Of a stretch of DNA of 64,000 nt, positions 1 to 11,196 are shown piece by piece. Location: the NCBI GenBank assembly GCA_020912385.1, contig CP087221.1, positions 1,054,001-1,118,000 on the forward strand, given 5' to 3'. Positions within the stretch are counted from its first letter, which is position 1. Each line of letters starts with the position of its first letter. This DNA comes from Neofusicoccum parvum. Its lineage: Eukaryota > Ascomycota > Dothideomycetes > Botryosphaeriales > Botryosphaeriaceae. Below the pieces are notes generated by a model. That model did no database searches, had not been told where the DNA came from, and was given only the letters and a program-made list of their open reading frames with translations. A program made the translations under genes and the position numbers.

Positions 1-1136
1 GGCGGCAAGAAGAGGAGCTCGCCAAGGAGCAGGAGGCTGCTGCTGCTCGCCTTCGCGCCTTGGAAGAGCAAGTCAAGGCAGGCAAGCTTAAGAAGGAGGA
101 GGAGAAGCGTAAGAAGAAGGAAGCTCAGCGGGAGGCCAAGGAGAAGGAGTCTCGTCTGGCTGCTCAGCGTGCTGAGATCGAGGCGGCAAGGGAGCGTGAG
201 AGGCAGCTCCAGTTGCAGCTCGAGGGCATGGGCGACGACGATTCCTCCTCTTCTGATGACGAGGGTCCGCAGGAAATCACGCCCCAGGAGACTACTCCCA
301 CGGCCAGCCAGGAACTTCCCAAGATCGAGCCGCCAGCTGCACCTCCGGCACCGCCAATGCCCCCGGCAGCTGAGCCTTCGGCGAACACCCCGCCGTCGTC
401 TGTCACCAGCCCTCAGGCTTCTGCCGTGACCAGCCCTGGTGCCTCTACCGAGACGAAGAACCCCTTCCTCAAGAAGATGGCCCAGGCCAACGAATCCCAC
501 GCTGCACCCAGCGTCCCCTCCATCGCCACGCCCGCCAGCTCGGCAGAGGTGTCGACCAACCCCTTCCACCGCCTCACCCAGCAGGACAGCAACAAGACGG
601 CTCTGCCCGAGCCGGCTGCTGCCCCCGCTCGCACGCGTGCCCGTCCCGAGGAGGACGACTGGAGCGTGGTCGACTCGGACGACGACAGCTCCTCCGACTC
701 AGACGACGACCGTCCTGGTGGTGGATCTGCCAAGCAGCTTGCGTCGATTCTGTTCGGCACCATGGGCCCGCCCCGTCCGCTGTCGGCCATGGACAACAAG
801 GACTCGCCGCTCGGCGATTCTCGCAACGACAGTCCTGCGGTTGCCTCCCCCGGCCCCTCGGCACCTCCGCCACCGCCGCCCATGCCCGGTGCGGGTGGCC
901 CTGGTGCTCCCCCGCCGCCGCCGCCTCCCATGCCTGGCGCAGGTGCGCCCGGTGCTCCTCCGCCACCGCCGCCACCGCCGCCGCCAGGTGGTGCCCCTGC
1001 CGCACCTCCGGCCCCGCCTGCGGGTGCGCCGGATAGGGGTGCTCTGCTGAGCCAGATCCAGATGGGCAAGGGCCTGAGGAAGGTGGAGACGAAGGATAGG
1101 AGCACATCTTCTACTGCGGGTAGAGTGCTGGACTAA
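1..1136 (+). CDS. PAN1: Actin cytoskeleton-regulatory complex protein Pan1, C-terminal part (5' end outside window)
   Basis: The frame is open from the first bases of the window, so this is only the 3' end of a larger gene; no start codon lies inside. The visible part begins with a Glu/Lys/Arg-rich coiled coil, passes through an acidic Ser/Asp region and a long Pro/Ser/Ala linker, then several poly-proline runs of 7-10 residues separated by Met-Pro-Gly-Ala spacers. It ends in a WH2-like actin-binding motif ([16 protein letters not shown]) and the C-terminal AGRVL typical of Pan1. Pan1 is an EH-domain scaffold that activates Arp2/3 at endocytic actin patches; the poly-Pro runs would bind SH3 proteins and profilin. 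The EH domains lie upstream of the window. The antisense ORFs here are low-complexity shadows. Confidence 0.9.
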   Translation, partial: RQEEELAKEQEAAAARLRALEEQVKAGKLKKEEEKRKKKEAQREAKEKESRLAAQRAEIEAARERERQLQLQLEGMGDDDSSSSDDEGPQEITPQETTPTASQELPKIEPPAAPPAPPMPPAAEPSANTPPSSVTSPQASAVTSPGASTETKNPFLKKMAQANESHAAPSVPSIATPASSAEVSTNPFHRLTQQDSNKTALPEPAAAPARTRARPEEDDWSVVDSDDDSSSDSDDDRPGGGSAKQLASILFGTMGPPRPLSAMDNKDSPLGDSRNDSPAVASPGPSAPPPPPPMPGAGGPGAPPPPPPPMPGAGAPGAPPPPPPPPPPGGAPAAPPAPPAGAPDRGALLSQIQMGKGLRKVETKDRSTSSTAGRVLD

Positions 1137-3684
1137 GTGCATGTTTGATTCATGTTTTTCATTCGTGTAGGGTAGTTTCAAGAGGGTCGGAAGAGTTCGG
1201 TTGGTGTTGGCATGGCAGGAGCTGGAAAGGGGTCGGTCTGTAGATTGAAGGGAGCAGATGTGCATGTATGCATTGTAGTGTGTTTTCCTCGTAAATTCGT
1301 TTTAACTATCGCGTGTTGACATGTGCAGTGTGTTTCATTGGCCAGTGTGGACAGCTCTTCTCGAAGGGTGCTCTGTCTTGGGCTCTGCAGCCCGGTACTG
1401 GATGGTCTGGATGTGGTCCGGAGTTACAGCAGCCCGTGTGGACCGTGGGCTTCCTTTGCTCAACCACAACCACGTCAACTGCTACTCGTCCAGCGGGATG
1501 ATGACCCGCACCTGCTACAACATCGACGCCGGCTTCAACGACCACGTCTCGGCGGAAAGGTAGGCATGTCTGAGCAGCAGGCCCCAGTTCCAAACACTCT
1601 GAAAGCCAGCTGCGTGAAGTCCTTGCAGCGAAAGCGTGATCGTTCTCGAGATCGGAATCGGCGAAGGAGAAAGCAAGCGAGGCGGCGCGGTGGCATTCTG
1701 GGTAACGCAAGACGACTTCATCCACGTCGAGAGCCGGAGCGACCGTCTTCGAACTTCGGCATGCCACCAACAGTCCCACAAGCGACCGCACGCTAGCCCA
1801 ATTCGGCAATTTACCTTTCGGCCTTGCTCTGCCCACGAGCATTGTGCTCCCGCGTCCACTCTCACGCGTCCACCTCCTCATCCTCGTCCTCCAGCACCAC
1901 CTCGGACGTGCGCAAAATCAGCGTGTTCCTCAAACTCCCCACCCTCCGCCCATCGTTGATTCCCTGGTAGTCCTCGCCCGCAACCATGTCCGCGGAGGGT
2001 GCCAAGTTGGGATGACGCGCCATGGCCACCTCGTCCTCCTGGAGGCTAAATAGTTTGAAGCTGTGGGCGAGCTAGTAGCTGTTGTTGTGGAGAGGTGGGT
2101 GACGCACGTGGGGTTGCTCCATGCTGAAGAAACGAGTTGAACCCGGTGGGAGGTGGATGCGAGTTGTGAGTTCTATCAGCCACACCTGCAAGGGTTTGTG
2201 AGCGATGGTTTAAATATATCATCAGTGCTCTCTTGAGTGCGGGGATGCCGTGGGTCCTCGTTCGTTCAACCACGGCTTAGGCATGCTTACTTGCATTGCT
2301 GACAGGACATATCACGACAATCAATCGGCGATGGTGTTGGGCTGTGCGGTGTGTCAAGCAGCCTGCAGTATGGTGCGCATACGATGGCCAAGTGCGGAGT
2401 CGAGCCGTGGTTCCTGCATTGCAACAAGAACGCTGTTCTGCGGGCCGTTGGCGCGCCGTTGCCCAGACTGCTAGGAGGGAATTGAGAAAAAGAGAAGCGA
2501 TGAGACTAAGCTGCTGAGGAGTCAGTTTCTGGGCAATCTGGGCGTCCATGCACGGGCTGAGCATGATACAGAGCAGCTGTTCATTCAGGGAGCATGGGGC
2601 TATTTTCTACCCCATGCAGGCCACATGGAGCCTCGGTTCGGGCAAAAACATCTGTCCCAGTCGATCGAAGTTAATGCATAATGCCAGGGCAGGAAGAGCA
2701 GTCCAACAGGTAAGGACGACACCCACCTCAAGACAAGCTGTGTACTGATGACGTCGGCGCGCCGAGTGGCTCACTTCTTCGAATAAGCTCGCAGCTGCAG
2801 AACACCAAAGGCAAAAGAGGTGCCAGTCGTACCTGCGTCTTCAGATATGAGGATCATCGATTGGGCTGGATGAGCTGGGTGAATGGATGCGAGCCCCTGT
2901 AAGGAGACAGGGTTTGTTGGATCGGGGAAGGGGTTTTCTGTCAGCGGCGTAGAAACACGAGTCGTGCATCAGGGGCTGCGGCCTGTTGTCACGACCTAAA
3001 TTCGGTCCGACGTGCCAGCCTCCGAATCCTTCGTCGTCCCCAACGTGCGGCGCCGTTCAAGCCGACTGCCGGCAGAGTTCCGATTTGGACGTGGCCACAA
3101 CTTGAAGTAATGCGCTGGGCCACGGTACGGCGGTTCTCACGGCCTTTGCCCGATTGAGCGGGGGAAGGACGGGGTTGGAGTTTGACTGACTCCCGTGATG
3201 CGCGGCCGACTGGGGGATCGACATGGTGGAGCATCAGATCCAGCACATCCCCCAGACTGATGTGCCAGGGAAATTGACTAAGCCGGGGTGTGTTTGTGGG
3301 ACCCCGCAAATCGCCTTCGCTCATCGACCCGCGCATCCGGGTCCCTCCAAGCTCAGCTTCGTTCCGCAGCCTCCATTGCAGATCGCGTCAGAAAATGACC
3401 CGGCCTCTTCACCTGTGGCACTCGGGCCCTTCGGATCGGCTGCCGGCTTTGCTGCCGTTGCCTGCGGAGGATCCTCCGCTCGGCCAGCGGCCGTCTTCCC
3501 TCTCCACGCTCTGCTTGGCCCGGGGCGTTCGCGCGTCGTCGATCAACCCCTTTGAGGCCTCCAACATGCATATATACATCCTGCACCGTCTTCCCGGAGA
3601 GCCTCTCCTCTCTGCTGGATCGATACCCACCTTCTCCACCCGTCCTTCCCAGATTGAGTTTGCACTGTTTCCATCCTTCGCACC
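1137..3684. other. Gene-poor interval between PAN1 and the DUF7703 gene
   Basis: About 2.5 kb with no complete gene that I can support. Two stretches look like isolated exons and are listed separately: a plus-strand cysteine-containing stretch near 1465-1561, and a minus-strand terminal exon at 1862-2060. The ORFs around 3000-3550 overlap on both strands and lack family features, so I treat them as chance. The last few hundred bases should hold the promoter and 5' leader of the gene at 3685. Confidence 0.5.
1862..2060 (-). pseudogene. Possible orphan 3'-terminal exon of an unidentified gene
   Basis: Read on the minus strand from 2060, after a plausible acceptor (..cgcccacag), the frame stays open for 66 codons to a TGA at 1864-1862. 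It encodes a soluble tail with mixed residues, ending LEDEDEEVDA. Composition is protein-like rather than low-complexity, and an acidic C-terminus is common in real fungal proteins. Immediately upstream in frame there is a stop, so it needs an intron. Candidate upstream pieces at 2075-2300 do not join cleanly. I do not recognise the family. It may be the last exon of a short multi-exon gene or a decayed gene; it could also be chance. Confidence 0.3.
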
Positions 3685-4830
3685 ATGTCGACCGGTCCGA
3701 CTTCCAATCAGGAGACGGATACGAAGAGCAAGACTGGCGATGCCGCCGAGACACCGTTCGCCATGTCTCTGACCATGATCACCTTCCTGGGCATCGCCTT
3801 CTTCAACGCGTTGGAACTCATCTTCATGGTCATGATCACCTTCAAGCGGTACAGCGGCCTTTACTTCTGGAGCGTCCTCATAGCAGCCAGCGGAATACCG
3901 GTCTACTGCGTCGGCTTCACGCTCAAGTTCTTCGTCACGAACGTCCCCAACATGAACTACGTCGGCCTGGCCATTGTCATCGTGGGCTGGATACCCATGG
4001 TGACGGGCCAGAGCCTGGCCCTCTACTCGCGGCTCAACCTCGTGGTGCACGACCACCGCAAGCTCCGCTGGGTCCTGTACATGATTATCTTCAACGCCCT
4101 CGCCTTCCACGGCACGACGACGGGGCTCAGCTTCGCGGCCGAGTCGTCGACACGGCTGGCCGCCATCTACTCGGCGTACGAGAAGGCCGAGCTGCTGGCC
4201 TTCGCGGTGCAGGAGTGCATCATCTCCGGGCTCTACATCTACGAGACGTACAAGATCCTGCGCCCGACCAACGCCGCGCAGGGCAAGCGCATCACCGCCG
4301 TGCGCCGCAACCTCATCTACGTCAACGTCGTCGTCATCTGCCTCGACGTCGCCCTCATCGCCATCGAGATGGCCAACCAGTACAAGATCCAGACCACCCT
4401 CAAGGCCCTCGTCTACAGCGTCAAGCTCGGCCTCGAGTTCAGCGTCCTCAACACCCTGCTGCGCGCCATCCAGGGCCACGGCGCCGCCTCCTACTCCTAC
4501 GACACGGGCTCGCGCTCCGCCCACCCCCACCGCTCCGCCAACCCGGCCGAGACGTTCCGCGGCACGCAGAAGACCAGCGCCGGCGCGTGCCAGGAGCACC
4601 CGACCACCTTCTCGAACGTCGGCAAGGGGGACCGGGCCGCCGGCGCAGGCGCGTGGGAGATGAACGACATCAACATCATGAAGACGACCGAGGTGTACGT
4701 CGACTCGACCAGCGGGCACGATGTCGACGACGACACCGAGTCGGGCAGCCCGAAGGAGCACCGCGCGGCGTCGAAGGCGTCTTCGGAGATCCACCTGGCG
4801 TCGAATGGGGTGTATCACTCCAGAGACTGA
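3685..4830 (+). CDS. DUF7703-type seven-transmembrane protein
   Basis: Single-exon ORF of 381 residues. After a polar N-terminus of about 25 residues come seven hydrophobic segments (roughly residues 27-50, 57-80, 90-112, 125-147, 165-185, 210-231, 237-258) with short loops, then a 120-residue polar cytoplasmic-like tail rich in His, Ser, Thr and acidic residues. Order and loop length match the ascomycete family annotated DUF7703, rhodopsin-like in architecture and of unknown function. No retinal-binding lysine motif is obvious. The start was taken at the first ATG of the long frame, directly after the leader; no splice sites are needed. The family call rests on recalled resemblance, the topology on the sequence. 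Confidence 0.75.
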   Translation: MSTGPTSNQETDTKSKTGDAAETPFAMSLTMITFLGIAFFNALELIFMVMITFKRYSGLYFWSVLIAASGIPVYCVGFTLKFFVTNVPNMNYVGLAIVIVGWIPMVTGQSLALYSRLNLVVHDHRKLRWVLYMIIFNALAFHGTTTGLSFAAESSTRLAAIYSAYEKAELLAFAVQECIISGLYIYETYKILRPTNAAQGKRITAVRRNLIYVNVVVICLDVALIAIEMANQYKIQTTLKALVYSVKLGLEFSVLNTLLRAIQGHGAASYSYDTGSRSAHPHRSANPAETFRGTQKTSAGACQEHPTTFSNVGKGDRAAGAGAWEMNDINIMKTTEVYVDSTSGHDVDDDTESGSPKEHRAASKASSEIHLASNGVYHSRD

Positions 4831-6408
4831 GGGAGGGGGCGTGGTTTGTTGTTTTCTCGGAAAATAAAAATAATCGGCGTCGGAAGGATCATACCCTGTG
4901 TTGTTTAGGTGGTTGTTCGGCTGGATTTTAGTACATAATACCCACTGTGATAGCTGGTGAAGAAATCTCTTCAGTCGATGCGTGATAGCGTCGTTGAAAA
5001 GAACGCTGGCAATGTCGAAGGTTGCGGCGGCAGTCAAGCATATGGAATGACCATCTCATCTAGAAGAATCATTGGTAATAGATGACGGTATCCCTTTTTC
5101 CTTCCGTCACTAAATACAATAACACTCAGAAACGTTCAGATCCTCTCACTTGAGTTAACCTCCTGAGGTTGAGAGGTGATAATGCAATGCAACATTGTGG
5201 ACTTGGATACCATCTCGGGTAAGTCTCCTGCGTCCGTGATGACAGGAAATAAATAGGAAACTTCACACGTCATAGCTTACGTTAATATTCTGCAGGCCGC
5301 ACATACTAAGAGCTGACGTATTCTTCCAGATGCGAAGTGTAAGAAAGAACACATCATCACCGTCCAGGCGAATCTTTCAGGTTAACCCTTACTCTTTTTT
5401 GAGAGACTCAACGGCCTAGCCGCATTTTCCGATAGTCTTCTGTTCCTGCCACGGCTCCCCGGCGCCAAAACATCAGTTTCTTCCCATAGTCAACTTTAAA
5501 GAAGAAATTTTTGCTCTCAACGACCTTGACAGTAATTTCACTAGAAACTTACAAAACTCTGGAATGTAACTAAAGTGTGATTGGGAGCATTTTAGGGAGG
5601 TGATGTGGGGACTCACAAGAATGCGAGTAATTCTTGTGGTCAGCTACGTGTAGTGTGAAGTGAGGAGACGACGTCTGTTGAGATTTCACGAGCCCGTTAG
5701 GCCGATTTTGTAAGGCAAGCAATAGCACCTCTATATCCGGAAGAATTTTCAAGTGCTCAGGAATAAGCTCAGCTCAACTGGATGGTTCTGCAATCCAATG
5801 AGCAAGACGTAAGTCGATAAACTAGAAGATCCTTTAATTCTTGGGTAAGATATCAAGGGGGACAGTGTCTGTTTGACAAAAATGCTGCAATTCAAAAAAC
5901 TAGAAAGCGTCCGCCACGAGTCCATAGTTATGAATGACCCTGTTTCCTCGACTTTCAGGTTCCACTATCATAGGGTTCAATTCACGGCCAGACTCTCGCT
6001 TGATGGGTTTAAGAGTGGCACGAAACCTTGTCCCTGTGTATTGCGAGTAGCAAGTAGCGCTAATCTACCCCTTCCATCGGAAACGGGGAGACGATAAGAT
6101 AGCATATAGCCTAGGGTTGCATCTTTTCTCCCTATCCCTTCGCCTGGCAACAAGTTTGGGATGAAGTGGTGACTGAAAAGCTCAGTGCAAGTTTATAATT
6201 TCAGTGACAGGGTTTCATTTCTAAATTCAAAGGGCATAAATAGCTAAAAGGTTGGAGGTTGCATTGCTGACCTGGGTGGCTCTTTAGGTATAGATAGATA
6301 AATTCATTTTCTTCCCGATATAGCTCCCTTCCGGGTCCATGCGGGGTAGGCTATCTGCACTATTTTACACGAGGGGGAAAACCTGATCTCATAGGTGGAA
6401 AACCCCTC
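4831..6408. other. AT-richer gene-poor interval
   Basis: The base composition drops clearly below that of the flanking genes and ORFs are short on all frames. No protein family, tRNA or clean repeat pair was seen. The first 150 bases contain the 3' end of the DUF7703 transcription unit. The rest is most easily read as an old mobile-element landing zone bordering the LTR that starts at 6409. Confidence 0.5.
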
Positions 6409-6701
6409 TGTTACGGCGCAGCCGCTGCGAGGACGCAGAAAAGTGAGGGGACTTACGAAGAAGCCCCGTAAGAAAAGGAATCACCACGTGATAAAGGCAC
6501 GTGATGATCTACCAGGACCCACATGTCGCCCTCACGAGCCCGGGCGACATACAGCAACCGTCGCCCAGTGTAGCCACGGCTACACAGAGCAACACCAGAT
6601 TGTCATAGCTTTCCTACAGTATATAAGCACACTCACTTAGCTAGATACTTGACCCTTCGTGGTCAACTTCGATAATCAATCTACACCATTGATTAGTAAC
6701 A
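6409..6701 (+). repeat. Solo or partial LTR of a retrotransposon
   Basis: The 293-bp stretch starts TGTTAC and ends GTAACA, a perfect six-base terminal inverted repeat with the 5'-TG..CA-3' ends typical of LTRs. An internal TATATAA box at about 6620 suggests plus orientation. Upstream of it is a GC-rich U3-like part with CACGTG repeats. No matching second copy was found in the window, the flanking bases do not show an evident target duplication, and no primer-binding site is clear. It is therefore a solo LTR or one end of a truncated element. The superfamily (Copia or Gypsy) cannot be settled here. Confidence 0.55.
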
Positions 6702-7160
6702 CGGCCTTCGCACGCAGTGCTCAGATACGTGTATTCGTCTATACTTGTTCTCACTCCCTCTCTTGTACCCACTCAAGGTAAACCCTATACGGCTTACCAC
6801 CCTCTTTGGTGTTTGGATCCTTAGAGGCAGAGGCCCGCCGTTACACCCTCCTTTCTTCTTGGGTTGGTTGCCTCTACTTATTCCGTTTTTCCTGCTTACC
6901 GGTAGAAGCTACTATAGCAGCCCTATATTCGCTAGGTGTTAACCTCAGCTCTCTCTTTCTCCCATGCCCTGGTGCTGGTCCTCCTGGCCAAGATCCTGGT
7001 TCTCCTGGTAGTTCTCCTGGTGGACCTCCTTGGCCTCCTGGTCCATCTCTCTTGCCAGACTGAACTGGTTTAGCAGCCCTAGGTGCAGAAACCACTTTGT
7101 TGCTGCTTGGGCCCCTTTCTTTGTTGACAGAAGGCTCTTTAGGCATAGCGCTTGCTAGGT
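6702..7160 (-). mobile_element. Possible degenerate internal region next to the LTR
   Basis: Just beside the LTR the minus strand carries a 90-codon ORF (7146-6874) with a basic start, a Gly/Pro-rich middle (PGGQGGPPGE-like repeats) and a basic end, followed in the same frame by further basic stretches broken by stops. Such Gly/Pro- and Lys/Arg-rich composition is seen in Gag-like proteins, but no zinc knuckle, protease or reverse transcriptase motif is present. Its strand is opposite to the LTR orientation suggested by the TATA box, so the relation is uncertain. It may be a different relic or a chance ORF. Confidence 0.25.
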
Positions 7161-9093
7161 TTTATATCCAATCATAACTGAAATGTGGAACCGTTACCTC
7201 TACGCTTAAGATTTTCCACCCTGTTGATGTTGACTGGCTAAGTATATGGAGCCTTTATTTCCATCAAGATCACGGACTTGTCTACGAGTATCCATACGGC
7301 ACTCTTAAGAAGCTTTGCTATGCAGTAAGGCATTTTACATATAGATCCACCCCACTTTGAAATGCAGTTCAGCTCAAAGATACTTCCATTCGGACACTCT
7401 GCAGACTCTAGAAGATTTTTATTGTCGCCGATGCTCAAGCTGAAATGTTGGAACAGCACAAAAGGTATGAGCTGAGAAAACCACGATTTCCAGCGCGCTA
7501 TCCTCAAGCCGTTGGTTGAACAGAACCTCACTGCTTACACGAGCTGCAACCTATAGGAGGTTGAAACATTGGTCCGGATACGAAAGTCCGGTGCCCGGAT
7601 GCTCTTTGCTGCCCAAAAGAGTGCTTCAGCTTCATCCTTCTTTGGTGCGAAGAGTATTCAAAGTCCAAGGCTGAAGCGTTAGCAAATACATCAGCTGTGG
7701 GACCTAATATTGTCCGCATGCGGCCGAAGCATCCGTATGGATGTAAATGTTCTCGTTCTGAAAAAATATTCGAGGCGCATTTTTGTTGTACAGCTCAGCC
7801 TTAGTCGCGAGAGAGTGACACCTGATGTCTTAAAGGTAGGAAAGAGGACGCAGATAAGTATCCGCTTACTCCGGGAACCAGGTTTGGCTAGAGCACCGCC
7901 ACGGGCAATGTAGTCCAAAGAACCCGCTCAGATATGGAATTCCGCCCGAGACTTTGCTTGACTCGAGCGAGTGACTAGTTCAGCTTCATGCGGTATATGA
8001 TGCGGGCTGTCTCTTCTTCGTGCCTCGGCACAGATGCGTGTACAGTTCCTCGTTGGTGCCACGCGTGGGAGTTTCGAGTCGCACGCAGAAAAAGCACCCC
8101 CGCGTGGCGCAGGTACGTCGAAAACCACAGCGCTCACCATGCCGGATGACGCAGGCGAGCCAGGTTCCACTCTGAAACGGCGGCGCTTGCGAGACGGCGG
8201 ACGGGGCTATAGAACACCACTTTCCTTTTTCTGCCGGATATCGTGGTTGCAGGGATCAATACGAGGCTCTGTCTGCTACCCTCGCAGCTGCTCATGTGCT
8301 TTTTTCCCCGCCTGCTTGCAGAAGAAACGGTGTAGATAAAGAGCTGCCATCCCGACAAGCTCCAAACTAAATCTGCGGAATTAGAGTTCGGTAGACCGAG
8401 ATACTTCTTGGATGTGGAGGAGCGCGCGGTCCATGTGCAAGTGATCGGAAATAATTCCGGACACCATGCGAGAGGCGACACGGCTTCCCCGTCGTCGGGA
8501 GTTGCATCCTTTCTGGTTGGATGTCGAGGTTGAACCTTGTCTTGAGCTTCGAAGCTAATCTTGTGTTCTATGCCAGCAGGAGCGAATGAGACAGCTGTAC
8601 TGCGATTGTCACCATTTCCCTCGTATTGATGAAAACCGGTTCCTTGTCGAAGTGAAGGGAGGCACTTGCGGACCGACATGCAATGCACAACCTTCCTTCT
8701 AGTGTCATTTCACGCCATGGTTTTTGTTATTTCTAGGCGCATGTGGTCCGATCAGGGCAACGAGTTCAATGTTGGGCCATGGTTTTCATAAAGAAGCTAA
8801 GTTCATATATGATGGTGCTGTCGATCTTGGTCAGGTGGCAGCGGGGCTCGACCATTCATCTGCAATTGCTTCTTTCGTAGACCAGACAAGGAAATCTACT
8901 GGAGGAATTCTGCAGGCTAAGTTCTCAGAAATTCAGGTATCGGGCAAGACCCACGAGAAGACGGGAGTCGACGAGTACGAAGAGATAGTATTCAGTTGAA
9001 GTTGAGGTATCCTGCTGATAGGCAAGTGCCAAGGAGCAAGGTGCCTCTACACCATACACGCCGAGTCGTCGTTTCATCCATCCCTCACCACAT
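7161..9093. other. Gene-poor interval with broken coding-like fragments
   Basis: No intact gene. On the plus strand a protein-like run at about 7220-7360 (VDWLSIWSLYFHQDHG..), a 65-codon ATG-less frame at 8335-8541 (..RYFLDVEERAVHVQVIG..), and a 91-codon ORF at 8724-8999 look less random than their surroundings, but they do not connect. A 184-codon ORF lies antisense over the second of these (8688-8134). None matches a family that I recognise. The last bases before 9094 should be the 3' region of the MFS gene, which reads from the right. Confidence 0.4.
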
Positions 9094-11196
9094 TCAGTGG
9101 ATCATCCCACTCCTCGCCATCTGCTCGACATACTTGGCATACCTCCCCACGCTCCTCTCCCTCAACCCCTTCCCATACCTCACCATCAACAGAAACGTCA
9201 GACACTGCGCCAACCCCACAAACCCGGCCGTGATGAAGCAATCTCGCAGCCCCATGCCGTCTACCCACGGCGTGATGCCGTAGCCGATGGCGAAGCTCAT
9301 CGTGTTCCTTACCAGGATGACGGTGATGATGGCCTCGCCGCTCAGGGCGCGGTAGCTGTCGATGCAGTAGGCGACGCTCAGCTGCAGGCCGACGGTGTTG
9401 GTCAGGGCGATGACGCCGGCGGCGAAGACGCAGCCGAACCAGTGCACGCCGGAGCTGGCGCCCACGCCCCACAGCACCAGGCCGCCGGGGATGAGCAGCA
9501 GCGACGGCGCGAACAGCCACAGCCGGTGCTCGGCCTCCAGCACGCCGCCGTTGCGGCGCGCCCGGCGCAGCACGAACCGGTCGCCCAGCACCCCCGTGTA
9601 CCACGACGCGACCGCGACGCCCATCAGCGGCGACACGTACGACAGCCCGACCATCGAGGCCGAGAAGCCGTACGTGCCGCCGAGGATGAGCGAGGCCGTG
9701 GCGTTGAGCACGTTGAACCAGACGAGGTTGGCGCCGTACGAGAAGCCGGCGTAGAAGATGACCGGGAAGGAGAGGAAGGCGAGGGGCCGGTACACCATGC
9801 CCGCCAGCTGGTTGGGCTTGTGCAGGTCGGCGGGTTGGATCAGCTTCAGCTTGTCCCAGTACGTCTTGCGGGGCTTGGCGGGATCGTGGGTGGCGGCTGA
9901 GCCGGATTCGAGGACGCTGTTGGCGCTGTGGGTGGTTGCGGTGGTGTTGCTGGTGGGCTGGGCCTCTTTGCTTGGTTCGGCGGTTTCGTCGGGGTGGGAT
10001 TTCTCGGTCTCAGTGGGCGTGGAGGTGCCCGGGGAGGAAGATACCGGGGTGCCAGGGGTATGGCGTACGTAGTTGGTCTCTTCCATGAGGAAAAACAGGA
10101 AGACGAAGCCGATGAAGCAGAAGATGGCACACCAGTACAACACCCACTCCCAGCCCTGGCCATCGTTGATGAAGCCGGCAATTATTGGAGCGAAGAAGTT
10201 GCTACCGGCTAAGAGGAGGGCATAGAGACCAAGGTACCTTCCTCTCTCATGCGTGAAGCTGAGCAGAAGCTATGAGTAAATGGTTCCTTTGAATGAAATA
10301 AATTTCACAGGAAAGTCATTGGTATCAGGAAGAACAGTATGGTACCATCTGCAACCGCACACTTTGAAGAATAGTGCAGACTTCACGAAAAAAAGAACCC
10401 AACTCACTAGATGTCGGTCACAGAAATCTCACAAAGACTCTCGATGGGGGCACCGAAGAAGCCCTGCAGTATCTTGCTGGCAGTCCACTGGCCATTGGTC
10501 TTCGTATACGGCCCCCACAGGCACATGCCCATCGTACCAAGGATGGAAATCAGATAGACAGGTCTCTTGCCATACTGCAGGGCGAGGGGCTGCCAGAACA
10601 GACAGCCCCACCCGGCGAGCAGGAACAGGTAGCCAGTGCCAGCGTTGAGGTCGTTCAGAGTCAAGCTGGTGGCCTCGCTGATGGGCTCGAGCACCGAGTA
10701 GATGGCGGCCGACGCGATGCCGACCATCAGCGTGTACATGCACATGCACGCCGAGCTGAGGGCCTTCCGACGCGGGCTCCAGTTGAGCGGATCGTCGGGG
10801 CTGTTTCTCGCGGGGGCCGACAAGTGACGGCCAATACATCAGCAACGCGTCATTGCCACGGACTAAAAATATAGGGGAAACGGCGGCTTATGAGGGGAGC
10901 GCACGGCGGCAATAGATAGGGGATTCTTCTCGGAGGATATTGGTGGAACGCGTGGGCATGTGTGCTCGGCTGCATGCGTGTCTAAGACAGGGTGCTTACT
11001 CATCCGAGGGCGCGGGAACGAGGACGATATCGTGGGCAGCGGCGCCCGCAGCATGCTTCGCCCGCATGGTGCCCTCCAAGTCCACCAGGTGCACGGTACC
11101 GGGGATGGCAGGCTGATCGTCAGCGGCGCCGGGCGAGTGCGTCGCATTATCGTCGGCTGCAGTGAGTGCAGGCTGCGCTTGCGTGGCGGCTGCCAT
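9094..11196 (-). CDS. Major facilitator superfamily transporter (HOL1-like, DHA1 type)
   Basis: Three exons on the minus strand: 11196-11000, 10800-10408 and 10258-9094 (584 residues). The joins use gtaag../..acag and gtgagt/..ctcag and restore VPAPSDDPDDPLNW and SVTDIYFTHERGR, both classic for fungal HOL1-like drug:H+ antiporters; the first is the cytoplasmic N-terminus before helix 1, the second the loop after helix 4. About twelve hydrophobic segments are visible, with a long Ser/Thr/Pro-rich cytoplasmic loop between helices 6 and 7. The substrate cannot be inferred. No biosynthetic cluster flanks it; it lies between a relic-rich block and the polysaccharide genes. The ATG at 11196 was chosen because it opens the conserved N-terminal exon. 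The long minus frame that continues upstream from it is leader or shadow. Confidence 0.88.

Noticed and set aside
2100..2170. Possible minus-strand tRNA B box (GGTTCAACTC)
   Set aside because: No matching stems or A box; the sequence lies next to exon-like material.
3409..5037. A 542-codon minus-strand ORF opposite the DUF7703 gene
   Set aside because: It is a frame shadow of the plus-strand gene, with a repetitive Asp/Val/Arg/His composition from antisense GC-rich codons.
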